This document shows positions 33,557 through 45,889 of a stretch of 64,000 nt of DNA, in pieces. Under the pieces are notes generated by a model, which saw only the letters and a list, made by a program, of their open reading frames with translations, ran no database searches and was not told the DNA's origin. Position 1 is the stretch's first letter, and each line of letters starts with the position of its first letter. The stretch is from contig BTPG01000008.1 in the NCBI GenBank assembly GCA_036245525.1, positions 34,488,850-34,552,849 of the forward strand, read 5' to 3'. The stretch is from Semisulcospira habei. Lineage: Eukaryota; Mollusca; Gastropoda; Semisulcospiridae. Made by a program: the position numbers and the translations under genes.

Positions 33557-35900
33557 TCACACAAGTAAACACAAACGGGTGAAAGTAGATGTGGCCTGCC
33601 GGCCCACAGCTGCCACAATGTCCTTCACAGCGCACTTGCGGTCGAACACGATGCTCATGGAGACAGCCCAGGTCTCATGCGCCAGAATCCACAACCTCTT
33701 CGCTCCCTCAGTCAAGAGGTCGTAGCTGTTCAGCATCGTGCGTGGCGTGGGAAGCCACAGAGGGGGATCCGTGGCGAGACTCAGGAGATCTGAGGTCCAG
33801 CTCTTGTTCCAAGAGAACGGGGCTACCAGGAACAGTACTGCATGGCAGCCTCGGAGCTGGAGGAGAATCTTGGGTACCAGCACAGAGGGAGGGTACGCGT
33901 AAGCCAGGAGACCCTCCCAGGGAATGGAGAGAGGGTCCACCGCCCACGCAAGGGGGTTAGGAACGGGAGAGACGAAGAGGGGCCGTAGTGTCTTCCACCG
34001 TGTCGCAAACAGGTCGATCATGGTTGTCTCCCAGTGCACGCAAATCATCTGAAAAAGGTCGGGGCGAAGAGCCCACTCGGTATGGAGGAGCTGGCCCTGA
34101 CGAGACAGGGAATCCGCCAGCACATTCAGCCGTCTCGGAATGTGACGCGCCTGTAGCGAGATGCACTGATCTCGGCACCACACGAGAAGCTGGAACAGAA
34201 GGATGCATAGTGAGAGAGAACGTGTCCCGCCTGCTTCTGAATATAGGCGACGACCGTCGTGTTGTCGGAGAGGACCAAGACTTCCTGGTGGGACATGCGT
34301 GCCTCCCAGGCGATAAGGGCGAGCCAAACTGCCTTGAACTCCAACCAGTTGACGTGCTTGCCCATTAAATCCGGCGGCCAAAGGCCCGCTGTCTCGCTGA
34401 AGTCCAGGAGCAGGTGAGCGCCCCAACTGGAGAGACTGGTATCCGTGCAGATCGACAGGGAGGGTAGCGGGGACGTGAGGGGAACTCCCGACGCTAACCA
34501 AGCAGGATCCGTCCATCGAAGGATTTGTGGCTGAACCACTGGAGACACAGGCACGCAGATGTCCAAATCCCCCGAAGATGGCCTCTAAAGAAGGAGGAGA
34601 TGTAGTTGAATCGGCCGTGAGTAGAGCCAGCCGAGTGGAAGCAAGTCCGCCGCGGAGCTCATGAGCCCCAACAACTGTAACCACATCTGCGCCGGAGCCT
34701 CGGTTGCATGATACATCTGCTGGGCCAAAGCAGCTAACTTGTCGATCTGAGCCTGGGGAAGGCACACCAAGTTCAAGTTTCTCCATCCCAAGGTGGAGAA
34801 AACGGTGGGATGGCGATAGGTCCGACTTGCCGAAGTTGACCAGAAAACCGAGTTGGTGAAGAAGGGAGAGCAGGGCGTTCCTGTCCGCAGACAAGCAGGT
34901 CGCATCCAGATTCCGGAGGAGGAGGTCGTCGAGGTAGTGGGAAGTCGGACTGAGAGACGACCTCCGAGTGCGGGCGATCACCGCATTCATAATCCTGGTG
35001 AAGACCCAGGGACTGAGGTTGAGACCGAAGGGCATGGCCCGGAACTGATGAAGGTGAAGCGTAAGTAACGGCGAGCCGAAGGGTGCATAGGAACATGAAG
35101 GCAGGCATCGGCAAAATCCAGACTGATGGCGAAATCCATGGGCTGGACGGCGGCACAGAGGGCTTCTGTCGTTTCCATACGGAAGGAAGGGGCAGCAATA
35201 AATTTGTTTAAAGCCAAGAGATCTATCACCGGGCGCCAACCGCTGTCCGACTTCGGAACAAACGATGAGACGACTGTAGAAAGCCGGAGAATCGTGTCGC
35301 TGTACAACCTCCGTGGCGGATTTGTGAAGCAACGAGGCCACCTCGCCCTGCAACACCTCCGCCTTGAAGTGATCGCTCGGCACCCAAGTCCAAAGCGTGG
35401 AGTGTCGAAGAGGAGGAGGGCGTAGAAACGTGAGTTGAAGACCCGCCGAGATGGTAGAAAGGATCCAAGGGTCGTCAGGCAACAGCCACCGCCACGCGTC
35501 GCTGTACTAGGGATAGCCGCCCGCCGTCAGGGGACCCAAGAGAAGTCGGCGGGGGCAGTGTGGGAGGAGAGTCAGCGGGCCCTCCCCCGCCCTGACCGCC
35601 TGCTGCCACCAGGCCAGGCGGAGGCCAGGGCCGTGAGGGCACAGGAGCAGCCAAAATAGGGGCGACGGGAGGGGCCAAGGGGCACACTGGAAACTGGGTG
35701 GGAGGCGGGTCTGAAGGACCGCAGGGCGCGACCCACGCCCTTGTGGGCCGCACAAAAGCGAGAAAAGGTCGGGTGAGACGTAGGCCAGATGTTCGTGTGA
35801 GTCTCTTTCACAGCCTGCCAAGTAGAGCCAAACAGTAAGGGACCGCCAATGGGAGCCTGGCGGAGCTGAGACTTGACCGTCGAAGGTAACCCGGAACAAG
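33557..35900 (-). pseudogene. DIRS pol (E6) fused by deletion to recombinase tail
   Basis: One long frame of 641 codons covers DDPWILSTISAGLQ, MPFGLNLSPWVFTRIM, SHYLDDLLLRN, RHIPRRLNVLADSLSR (RNase H end) and IDLFATRW..AYAYPPSV (methyltransferase-like). The early RT (RPVID block) and the RNase H start lie in shifted frames. After PTPRTMLN it jumps to TEGAKRLWILAHETWAVS: about 300 recombinase residues are deleted. Remaining catalytic positions are changed (HEVR to HETW, GW to GR, Tyr to Cys in TRLCLLV). Confidence 0.85.
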
Positions 35901-36860
35901 CATCAAGCACCGCATCCTGCCGGATTAAATCACAGTTGATGGCGGCAGCCATCGTGTTGGTAGAAGCATGGTAAGACGCCCGGTTAGCCACAACTGCCAG
36001 AGAATGCACCTCCCATAGCAGAGCGGTAGACTGAGGGTCCCAATTATCCTCGAGCGAGCGGACAATCGCCTAGGTCGCGAGGTCCAAGAAACCTGAGCAG
36101 GCCAGTGTGTTGCGGATCAGGACAGCAGTCTTGTCAACACTGCGAGGAACTCGGGAAAAGGCGGCACGGTGACCACCCGCTTGAAAATCTGCTGCGGCAT
36201 CTAGAGAAGGTAAAGGGCACGAAAACGCCTGAGTGACCCGCGTACCAGCATTGGTGAAAGCGGATGTTGATGCCCTCAAGTCACTTGGTATCTGAAAAGA
36301 AGAGAGGTTCCTATGAGTGTCCGAAAGGTAACTGCGCCGAGAAGGCGTCCGCCAGATCCCGGAAGCCAGGTGGTTGTGGGAGGGATTCGATACGCTTAGG
36401 CATAAGGGTAACAGCCACCGATGCCGAAGCCTTCCTCTTCATAGTAGGGGCGGGTGGACAAGCCTCCGGAGGAAGAACACGAAAAATGAGACCCGTGGCC
36501 TCCTCAAGTGACCGCCGCGTCTCGATACCCGGAGCAAAGCGGGAAGAATACGCCAAACAGCTGTGCTGAAAGTCCGCGGGCAGGAGACTCATGGACGGGG
36601 AATGGTGCTCCAAAGCGCCAAAGTCGGAGGCAGAATCCTCAGGATGAAGGCTAAGAACTTCTTCGGCAACAGTCGCTGCCAAGCGCCGGGGGGAACAGGG
36701 TCCGTGGAGAGGGTGACAGTCGCGCGGTGTCTGAGGGGAAGACCGCCAAAGGACAGGAGAGGAGGGCTGGTGCCAAGGTCGCCGAGAGCTCAGACTGCAA
36801 GCGGTGGAAGAAGAAGAAGAACGGCGCCGCACGGAGGAGAGACCGCGCCGTCGGCTCACA
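35540..36860 (-). pseudogene. Gag core (E6)
   Basis: The frame includes IETRRSLEEATGLIFRVLPP, MKRKASASV, SLPQPPGFRDLADAFSAQLP and, after breaks, NTLACSGFLDLAT, NTMAAAINCDLIRQDAVLDA and RQAPIGGPLLFGSTWQAVKE. The tail is Gly/Arg-rich (GRGRAR), then a stop. Pol overlaps it in the -1 frame. Confidence 0.78.
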
Positions 36861-37860
36861 TGAAGAAGTGGGCGTTGGCGAGAACTGTGGTAAGAAGAAG
36901 AACAGGAACGGGATGAGGACTGTCCCCGCTCAGGGACATGATGATGTCGGCTGTGACATGGTGGCGAAGAGCGCTAGGCGGGAAGCAGATCCAACCGTCC
37001 ATGAGAGAAGCGCCACGAACGACAGAAGGCGGAAGAAGCGCGGGGATCATGGCGGCAGCTGGTCCGTGTGTGTGTATAACCCCGAAGTGGTATGTCTTGA
37101 GGAGGGGGTGTTGAAGGAGAAGCTATCCGACCTGAGTGGCGAGACGGACGCCTAGATGACATACCGTGTGTAAAACGTTTGCGCGGAGACCGGTTTTTAG
37201 CTAAGGTGCAAGGAGACAGTGGGAGCCCCGAAGCGCCGAGCAACAAGTCGTGAGGTGACAACAAATGGCAACGTGGCGGCGCAAAAGCGCAAGTAGACAA
37301 TGTCACGCCTGGCTGGTCTGGAGCCGCGCCAGTGACAGCCAGGGGCCGGTGTCTCCTCCCCCGAGGGAGATGGCGGTACCTCTGCGAGAGACCTGTCTCC
37401 AAAGATCAGGTGCGCAGGGCTGGCTGTGAAATACGCTCGAGGGAGCTGGGGCGTAAGATCTTGCCCGGTACATCACAACCCGCGGCACAAGGGACAGCGT
37501 CCGTCACCTTGGCCAGGGTGGAAAAGAGCCGCAAGTGTCCCGTCTCCGTAGATCGGGAGTGCGGTGATAGTATGCAACTGGGGTCTGGTGACCTGGAGCG
37601 CCGAGAAGAAACACCGACGGTGGTAGAGCTGGGTGTGGCCAGGTGATTCGTAGCCTCGTCGAACTGCATGGGGCGCTACAACGGTAGAATCGCCAAAGTT
37701 CGGACCAGCGGTCATCTTCCCACGCAGCACAAGTCACACACGTGTGGTCCGATGCACAGCCCGAACAAGGTAGACAGCAAGAGTGTAAATCACTAGGCCA
37801 CTGGAAATTTTTACAGGTGGGGCACGTTTTAAGTTGAGTACTGCAACTGGGAACAGAAAA
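36860..37860 (-). pseudogene. Gag N-terminal exon (E6): Cys-rich domain and linker
   Basis: The spliced start is inferred: ATGGCCAG/gtaagg on the minus strand at about 38033-38020, and acceptor cttttctgttcccag just before TTGCAGTACTCAACTTAAA. Joining AG to T gives Ser and opens the frame CSTQLKTCPTCKNFQWPSDL, with all seven domain Cys present. WSELWRFYR follows, then a Pro/Ser/Arg-rich linker that loses frame near 37400. Confidence 0.72.
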
Positions 37861-38019
37861 GAAAGGAAGCGCGCGTAGCCCAGAGGCAACGTAACCGAGC
37901 ACACGACCGTTGTAACCGACAGTCGAAGGCGAAGTTGAAACGAACGGCAAAACACCACCACTCCACGGAAATTGCCCCAGTCCGCCACAATCGTCGGGCG
38001 AGGCAATGTCCGAGGCCTT

Positions 38020-38033
38020 ACCTGGCCATGTCA
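38020..38033 (-). other. Predicted start codon and 5' splice site of E6 gag
   Basis: The minus strand reads ATGGCCAG/gtaaggcctcgg. The same block occurs in E7 (53270-53257), E8 (51774-51761), E4 (18664-18651) and, as ATGGCGAG/gtaagg, E5 (25060). In E6, E7 and E8 an acceptor just before the Cys-rich domain restores the codon phase. Confidence 0.65.
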
Positions 38034-38850
38034 AGACTAACGAAACCAAAGGATGAACAGGGGAGATGAAGAAAAATGTATTTTTCTTTAAAATAAATTT
38101 TTTCGAAAAATACTTACCGATGGTATTACTGATAGGAAGACATACTTAGCCTGTCAATTTCAGCCTCCAAAATTGTTGTGTGTTGCTACAGAACAAGGGA
38201 CATAATTCTAGCAAGCAGTTACCCCATCCCCTGAGTGGCCTCCCTATCCTCCGGATAGCCTTCCTTCCCGATCTCGCGAGAGGCCGTTATTTCCAAGTCC
38301 TATCTTAGCAGACAGACGGCAAGCGGGGAAGGTGGGAGGGAAATCTGAGTAATACCATCGGTAAGTATTTTTCAAAAAAATTTATTTTAAAGAAAAATAC
38401 ATTTGTTTCATCAAAAACGTTACCGATGGTATTACTGATAGGAAGAATGGCGAAGAGGAGGAGGGCGCCGCTGTAAAAACTCAGCCTTCGGGTAACTGCT
38501 TAGCTAGGTCCCGTGCAAGCGCACACTCCCGACAATTTCAGTTAAGTATTACCTATGGCACATCCAGCGCCGGGAGGGAGTGTTGCGCCGCAGCAATGTC
38601 CCCCACTAGTGTCAGGTTGTGCCTATGGCCGGACAGGTCACGGAAGTAAAAACGGGCGAAAGTAGATTCGGCCCGCCAGCCCACAGCCACCACAATGTCC
38701 CGCACGGCGCAGTTGCGGTCGAACGCGACGCTCGTGGAGACAGCCCGGACTTCGTGCGCTCGAATTTGCAACCTCTTTGCTCCCTCTGTCGAGAGGTCTT
38801 CGTAAGCGGATCTAATGATTCCGCGCAGCCAAGCGGAAATCGTATGAGCA

Positions 38851-38864
38851 GAAATATCATTCCT
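38851..38864. repeat. LINE target-site duplication, left copy
   Basis: gaaatatcattcct, identical to 41061-41074. Confidence 0.95.
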
Positions 38865-41060
38865 CAAGCTAAAGAAAAGCCGCACAGAGACAACAAGAAG
38901 ACAGCACTATAATGTAGGCCTCCTGAGAGATACTGGAGTTAGAGAAGAGTTCAAACTGGTGCTGTCCAACCGGTTTCAAGCGCTACAGGAGCTAGTAAAT
39001 GAAGAGGAGGCGGTCACGACAGAGCAGCAGTGGAAGGCAGTTAGAGAGGCGCTGAACTCAACCTGCAAAGACACTGTAGGGTTCAGGAAACACCACCACA
39101 AGGACTGGCTGTCGGCACAGACCTTGAAGAAGATAGAAGCGAGGAAGCAGAAGAAAGCAGCGGTCAACAACAGTCGCACGAGAGCAGCCAAAGTAAGGGC
39201 ACAGGGGGAATACTCAGAAGCCAACCGCGAGGTGAAGAGGAGTATCAGGGCAGACAAGAGGGCCTACACAGACAGCCTGGCAGCAGAGGCAGAAAAGGCA
39301 GCAGGCAGCGGCAACATGAAACAGCTCTACGACATTACCAGAAGATTGTCGGGTAAGTATGGCCATACAGAAAGACCAGTAAAAGACAAAGAAGGCAAGC
39401 CTATTGCAGACAGAGCAGACCAACTCGACAGATGGGCCGAGTATTTTGAAGAGTTACTGAACAGACCTAGCCCACCCGACCCCCCCGACATCCAGCCGGC
39501 AGAGACCGACCTACCCATCAGCTGTGACAGACCCAGCCGGGAAGAGATCAGAAAAGCAGTGGCATTTTTGAAGAATGGCAAAGCAGCAGGGCCAGATGGC
39601 ATCCCAGCGGAGTCTCTGAAAGCAGACCTAGAGACAACAGTGGAGATGCTGTACCCACTGTTTGGAAAGATCTGGGAAGAGGAGGTGATGCCAGCTGACT
39701 GGAAGGAGGGGTACCTAATCAAGCTTCCCAAGAAAGGCGACCTCAGCAAGTGTTCCAACTACAGAGGAATCACCTTGCTGTCAGTACCAGGAAAGGTCTT
39801 CAACAGGATCATCCTAGAGAGAATGAAGAGCTCCGCTGACCCCCAGCTGAGAGACCAGCAAGCAGGATTCAGGAAGAACCGATCATGTACAGACCAGATC
39901 GCCACTCTCCGCATCATCGTGGAACAGTCTCTGGAGTGGAGCTCCCCGCTGTACGTCAACTTTGTGGATTATGAGAAAGCATTTGACAGCGTGGACCGAG
40001 AGACTCTGTGGAAACTCCTATGACACTACGGTGTACCCACAAAGCTCGTCCGCCTGATCAAGAGCAGCTATGATGGCATGACATGTCGCGTGATCCACGA
40101 AGGGCAGTTCACCAGAGAGCTCCAGGTCAGAACTGGTGTCAGGCAGGGGTGTCTGCTGTCTCCGTTCCTCTTCCTACTGGCCATAGACTGGGTCATGAAG
40201 ATGACCACAGAGCACAGACGAAGTGGAATACAGTGGACACTGTGGACACAGCTTGACGACCTCGATTTTGCAGACGACTTGGCATTACTGTCCCACACTC
40301 ATCAACAAATGCAGGACAAGACCACGAGGCTTGCTGACATCTCGTCCCAAGTGGGCCTCACCATTCACAAACAGAAAACAAAGACAATGAGGCTGAACGC
40401 AACCAGGGAAGAACCAGTCTTGCTTGCTGGCACCCCGTTGGAGGAGGTGGAGTCCTTCACCTATCTCGGGAGCATCATAAACAAAAAAGGCGGCACTGAT
40501 GCAGATGTCAGAGCACGAATCGGTAAAGCCAGAGCAGCCTTTCTCCAGTTGAAAAAAGTGTGGAGTTCCAGAGAGCTGTCACAACACACCAAAGTCCGGA
40601 TTTTCAACTCCAATGTAAAAGCAGTTCTCCTATAAGGAGCAGAGACATGGAGATTGACAAAAACCACAGTCAACAGAGTACAGACCTTCATGAACAGTTG
40701 CCTTAGAAGAATTTTGAAAATCCACTGGCCAGAGAAGATCAGCAACGTCAGACTCTGGGAGAGAATAGAGCAGATAACAGCAGAGAATGAAATTGGGCGA
40801 AGAAGATGGGGATGGATCGGTCACAGTCTGAGAAAGCCAGCTTCCAGTATCACTAGGCAGGCATTGTCATGGAACCCCCAGGGAAAGAGGAAAAGAGGTA
40901 GGCCGAGAAACTCCTGGCGTCGAGACCTCCAAGCAGACATCAAGAGACTGGGAACCACCTGGAGTAGAATCGAAGGAGAAGCACAGGACAGGAGTTGCTG
41001 GAGGTCTCTCGTCGACGGCCTATACCCGGGTAGGGGTGACAGGCGTAAGTAAGTAAGTAA
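38865..41060 (+). mobile_element. Non-LTR retrotransposon (LINE), 5'-truncated
   Basis: The 2.2-kb plus-strand insertion in the E7 recombinase is flanked by a perfect 14-bp target duplication and ends in (TAAG)n at 41045-41060. It contains RT but no endonuclease, as expected for 5' truncation during target-primed reverse transcription. Confidence 0.93.
38959..41052 (+). pseudogene. LINE reverse transcriptase with two in-frame stops
   Basis: One frame runs throughout. A basic leader is followed by the RT fingers (KNGKAAGPDGIPAESLK, NYRGITLLSVPGKVFNRIIL, QAGFRKNRSCTDQIATLR), the catalytic VDYEKAFDSVDR, and the RT core TGVRQGCLLSPFLFLLAIDW and FADDLALLSHTHQQM. The C-terminus has the W-N-P-Q-G-K-R-K-R-G-R-P element. 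In-frame stops are TGA at 40021-40023 (CGA expected) and TAA at 40633-40635 (Tyr expected). It resembles the RTE-like/CFDP2-type LINEs common in invertebrates; clade placement is tentative. About 700 codons remain. Confidence 0.88.
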
Positions 41061-41074
41061 GAAATATCATTCCT
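41061..41074. repeat. LINE target-site duplication, right copy
   Basis: gaaatatcattcct, identical to 38851-38864. Confidence 0.95.
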
Positions 41075-41646
41075 GCCCGGAGCTCGCCGTAGAGGTTTCG
41101 ACCGGCGAAGGTAAATTTTTAACGCCCTGACCGGGTCTTGTTGGCGTACGTCCTGGAGCATATTTTGGCTCCGCAAAGTACGAATAGTGATCGGTTGAGG
41201 GGCAGCGGAAGGGAGCCTGTTCTTGGCCAAAAAGGAAGGACTAGTGAGGAGTTGGACAGAACCGTTGGCCCGGAGTTGTAGGCAAGACGGGTGTACTGAG
41301 AGAGCGTGGAGTTCACTCACGCGAGAGGCAGTGGCCAGAGCCAGCAAGAAGCACGTTTTTCGAGTCAAGTCAGAGAACTGCGCCAAGTGCAGGGGCTCAA
41401 AACGGGCAGTGTTCAGCCATGTTAAGACCCACGCGAGGTCCCATCGAGGTAGTAGGTAGCGCGTGACAGGGCGCTGGAGGTCAAAATGAGCCATAAGGTC
41501 GGCAAGATCTTTGCATGAACCGGGATCGGGTAGTCCCAAATGGCGGTACATATCAGCCACCATAGAAAGATATCCCCGAATGGTAATGGGTGCCAGAGAC
41601 TGATCCTGAAAGAGCCACAGAAAGAATTCAGCCAGCTGAGGCATAG

Positions 41647-43620
41647 TCAAAGCGGTGCGGGAAAGTTGTCTAGTACCGCACCAAGCTTGCAGAACTCTCC
41701 ATTTTCCCTCATAAACTTTCCGGGTGGAAGGTCGTCGGGCCGAAGCGAGAGCCACCACCTCAGCATCCGAGAAACCTCGAGCTGTGAGGGCACGCCGCAC
41801 AACCTCCAGGCGTGTAAGAGGAGGTTCTCCGGGCAAGGGTGAAAAAGATCTCGTCGGGGTTGCTTCAGCATCGTCCGCGGCGTTGGAAGCTGGAACGGGG
41901 GATTTGTGGCAAGACTCAGGAGATCCATGGTCCAGCTCTTGGTCCAAGAGAATGGGGCTACCAAGAACAGCACCGTGTTGCAGCCGCGGAGTTTGAGGAG
42001 AATCTTGGGGAGCAGTACTGAGGGAGGGTATGCATAGGCCAGGAGACCCTCCCAAGGAATGGAGAGAGCGTCTACGGCCCACGCCAGCGGGTCTGGAAAG
42101 GGAGAGACGAAGAGGGGAAGTTGTGTATTCCACCACGTCACGAACAGGTCGATCATGGGTGTCTCCCAGTGGACACAAATCATGCAAAAAGGGTCGGGGC
42201 GGAGGGTCCACTCGGTATGGAGAAGTTGACCTGGACGGGACAGAGAATCTGCCAACACATTGAGCCGTCCCGGAATGTGACGTGCCCGCAGCAAGATGTC
42301 CCGATCCCGGCACCACACAAGAAGGTGGAACAGAAGGATGCACAGGGAAGGAGAACGCGTCCCGCCCTGCTTCTGAATGTACGCCACAACCGTCAAGTTG
42401 TCCGAGAGGACTAAGACCTCCTGGTGAGACACGCGCGTCTCCCAGGCGATGAGAGCGAGCCAAACTGCTTTCAACTCTAGCCAATTGATGTGCTTGCCCA
42501 TCATATCCGTTGGCCAAAGGCCCGCCGTCTCATAAAAGTCCGGGAGGAGGAGCGCTCCCCAGCCAGAGAGACTGGCATCTGTGCAGATCGACAGGTAAGG
42601 TATTGGAGACACTAGGGGAACTCTGGACGCTAACCAAGAGGGATCTGTCCACCAGAGGAGAAAGGGCCGGACCAGTGAAGACACAGGAACGCGGACTTCT
42701 AAATCCCCCGAAGATGGACCCAGAGAAGGAGTAGATGCAATTGAATCGGACGTGAGTAGAGCCGACCGAGAAGAAGTAAGTCCGCTGCAGCGCTCATGAG
42801 ACGTAACAACTGCAACCACATCCGCGCAGTAGCATCCATGGCACGATACATCTGTAGAGCCAGAGTTGCCAAATTCTCGATCCGTGTCTGAGGGAGGCGG
42901 ACCAGGTTCAAGTCAGTCCGAAAATCCATACCCAGATGAATAAAACTGCGGGAAGGTAATAGGTCCGACTTGCCGAAGTTGACCAGGAAACCAAGACGGT
43001 GAAGAAGGCAGAGGAGAGCGTCCCGGTCGGTGGACAAGTGGGACACGACCTGATTTCGGAGCAACAGATCGTCGAGGCAGTGCGAGGTCGGACTGAGAGA
43101 AGACCGCCGAGCGTGTGCGACCACTGCATCCATGATCCTGGTGAAGACCCAGGGACTGATGTTGAGACCAAAGGGCATGGCCCAGAACTGATAAACCACC
43201 CCGCGGAAGGCAAATCGCAGATAATGGCGAGCCGAAGGATGCATGAGCACATGGAGGTATGCATCGGCCAGATCGAGACTGATAGCGAAATCCAAGGGCC
43301 TGACCGCGGTCCGGAGAGCTCTTGTAGTTTCCATCCGGAAAGAAACTTGTTCAAAGTGGAGAGATCGATTACAGGACGCCAAGAGCCGTCGGGTTTTGGA
43401 ACGATGAAGAGACGGCTGTAGAAAGCTGGAGAGTCGTGTCGTAGGACCACTTCTGTAGCGGATTTCTGAAGTAAAGCCGTCACCTCCCCCTGTAACTACG
43501 CCACTTTCACCGGATCGCTCGGCACCTGAGTCCAAAGCGGGGAGCACCGCAGCAGCGGAGGGCTTTGAAAAGTGAGTTGGGAGTCCCGCCGTAACTGTAG
43601 AGAGTATCCAAGGACCGCCC
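41647..43620 (-). pseudogene. DIRS pol (E7): RT, RNase H, methyltransferase-like
   Basis: RT: FYSRLFIVPKPDGSWRPVID, FAISLDLADAYLHVLMHPSA and MPFGLNISPWVFTRIMDAVV, with the active site as CLDD instead of YLDD. RNase H: ICTDASLSGWGALLL, INWLELKAVWLALIAWE, LSDNLTVVAYIQKQGG and RHIPGRLNVLADSLSR. The methyltransferase-like part MIDLFVTWW..AWAVDALSIPW..AYAYPPSV ends VAPFSWTKSW. The RT is shifted twice and a short stretch after STLNKF is deleted. The RNase H to methyltransferase-like part is one open frame of 390 codons. Confidence 0.87.
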
Positions 43621-43714
43621 GGGAACAGTGAGCGCCATGCTGCGCTGTGCCGGGATAGCCGCCACGCCGACTGGTGATCCGAGCAAAGTCGGTGGGGGCA
43701 GGGAGGGAAGAGAG

Positions 43715-45429
43715 TCAGCGGACCCTCCCCCGGCCGGGCCGCCGGCCCCGACCAGGCCAAGAGGAGGCCTGGGCGGGGAGGGCGCGGGAGCGGCCAAAGG
43801 CTTTGGGACGGGAAGGGCCGAAAGGCATACTGGAAGTGGGACGAGGGGCGGGTCTGGAGGACCGCAGGGCGCGACCCATGGCCTTGCGGGCCGAATGAAA
43901 GCACGAGAAAGGGCAAGAAGTAGGCCAGATATCCTTGTTAGACTCCTTCACAGCCTGCCAGGTGGAGCCGAAAAGCAAATGACCCCCAATGTGAGCCTGG
44001 CAGAGTTGGGATTTGACAGACTTAGGTAACCCAACGCAAGCGTCGAGCACCGCATCTCGGCAGATTAAGTCGCAGTTGATGGCGGCAGCCATTGCATTGG
44101 TCGAGGCGTGGTAAGAAGCCCTGTTTGCCACCACAGCCAAAGAATGGATCTCATGAAGAGGAGCGGTAGAACGAGGGTCCCAATTATCTTCAAGCGCCCG
44201 AACAATCGCCTGTGTCGCGAGGTCTAGGAAACCGGAGCATGCCAGTGTGTTGCGAATGAGGACAGCAGTCTTATCAACACCTCGAGGAACTCGAGCAAAG
44301 GCGGCATGGCGACCTCCGGCCTGAAAATCTGCAGCAGCATCCAGCGAGGGCGAAGGGCACTAAAACGCCTGAGAGTGACCTGCATACCAACTCTGGCGAA
44401 ACCGGATATCGATGCCCGCCGGCCACCTAGCATCCGAAAAGAAAACAGACTCCTTCGAATTTGCGAGAGGTAACTGGGCTGAAAAGGCGTCTGAGAGATC
44501 GCGAAAACCAGGCGGTTGTGGGAGAGATTTAAGGCGTTTAGCAGGAAGGAGAGCATCCACAGAAGCGGAAGCTTTGCGCTTGAGTGGAGGAGCAGAGGGA
44601 CAAACGTCAGGGGGCAGGAAACGAAGAATAAGTCCCGAGGCCACCTCGATCGACCGCCTGGTCTCGATACCCGGAGCGACGTGGGAGGAAGAGTCCGCAG
44701 GGAGGAAAAGCAGGGACTCAGGATGGTCACCAATAACTCCAAAATTGGAGGCCGAATCATCAGGGTGAAGACTGAGGACGTCTACGTCAATAGACTCCGG
44801 AACCTGTAGAGAAGGACGCTGAATATCGGAAAGCAAGTGACGCACGACCCCCGCACGACGGTCCACATGAAGGGGAACGGCCAAAGGACTCCGCCGAAGG
44901 GTGGGAGAGGAGTGTCCGTGCAAACGTCCTCGAGTGTGAGGACTGTCTCCGGAGGAAGCAGAAGGTGAAAAGGGAGAAGACTGACGCCGAACAGGGGATG
45001 GACTGCGGCGTATGTACTCCGGAAGGGGCCGATGTTGCGCAAAGGGGCGTGAAGAAACCCGTGAACGGGACCGCGCCCGTCCCGGGACAAGTAGATCATG
45101 GTCGTGGCGCAGAGGGGAAGGCAGAACCGTAGGACGCACACCAACCAGGCCGAGAGGGGAGCGTCGGGGCTGACATGCGACCGACGATTCGCGGGGAACA
45201 GAGTGTCCAAATTCCGTCCGTTTCCGAGGGCGACCACGAAAAAGAATGTCCCGGGAGGAAGGTGAATGTAGCAAACGAGAGAGGCGAGAGCGGCGCCGAG
45301 AGGACTGCTCACCTGATCGATGTATGCGCGGTGACAGGCTACGAGCCAGGGCGCTAGAGGACACCGGAAGCCCCGCCGTGCCAAGCAAAGGGTCATGAAG
45401 TGACAAGCTATGCCAACGCTTAGGCGGAA
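43715..45429 (-). pseudogene. Gag core and linker (E7, 3' portion)
   Basis: Open from the E8 insertion point: SLSLHDPLLGTAGLPVSSSA (third copy of the 41-residue repeat), an Arg/Ser/Pro linker, then IETRRSIEVASGLILRFLPP, LKRKASASVDALLPAKRLKS, LPQPPGFRDLSDAFSAQLPL and SWYAGHSQAF, followed by a stop and a second frame (NAMAAAINCDLICRDAVLDA). It ends GRGRRPGRGRVR, stop. The pol frame overlaps it. Confidence 0.82.
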
Positions 45430-45889
45430 AAATGAATTTTTCAATTAAAATGCATTTTTTTGAAAAATACTTACCGATGGTATTACACTTAGGAATGGCT
45501 CTTAGCTGGCCTAATTTTAGCCAAATTTTGGTTGTGTCCGTATAAGGGGGTGTTGGCAGGAGTGGGGCGCCATAGACTATGCCAAACCCGAATAGCCTCC
45601 CCTTACTCACATCCGGTACAAGATTACCCAGCATACCCCAGTTTAGTTCTTAGCGAACTGCGGCAAGCGGGGCCGGAGGGAGGGACCTTCGAGTAATACC
45701 ATCGGTAAGTATTTTTCAAAAAAATGCATTTTAATTGAAAAATTCATTTGTTTTCTCAAAACACATTACCGATGGTATTACACTTAGGAAGAATCACAAA
45801 GAGGAGGTGGGTGCCGCTATAGCGCCCCTACTGCCAACCACATTGCCCACAAACTCGCCCTCCTGCAGCACACTCCCGATAATTTTAGC

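Larger units (their letters stand above)
38553..42300 (-). pseudogene. Tyrosine recombinase (E7), split by LINE insertion
   Basis: The N-terminal part (minus strand, about 41900-41075) has RLEVVRRALTARGFSDAEVV, LTRKTCFLLALATASRVSEL (catalytic Arg) and VRALKIYLRRSK. The C-terminal part (38850-38553) has IRAHEVRAVSTSVAF (His, Arg), VAVGWRAESTFARFYFRDLS (Trp, Tyr) and ends at a normal stop. The two halves are contiguous at the 14-bp LINE target duplication, with no other lesion seen. It was probably intact before the LINE arrived. Confidence 0.85.

Noticed and set aside
37504..38049. Reading the E6 gag as one unspliced frame from 38049
   Set aside because: The stretch before the Cys-rich domain contains the ATGGCCAG/gtaagg donor and an acceptor. 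It is better explained as an intron.
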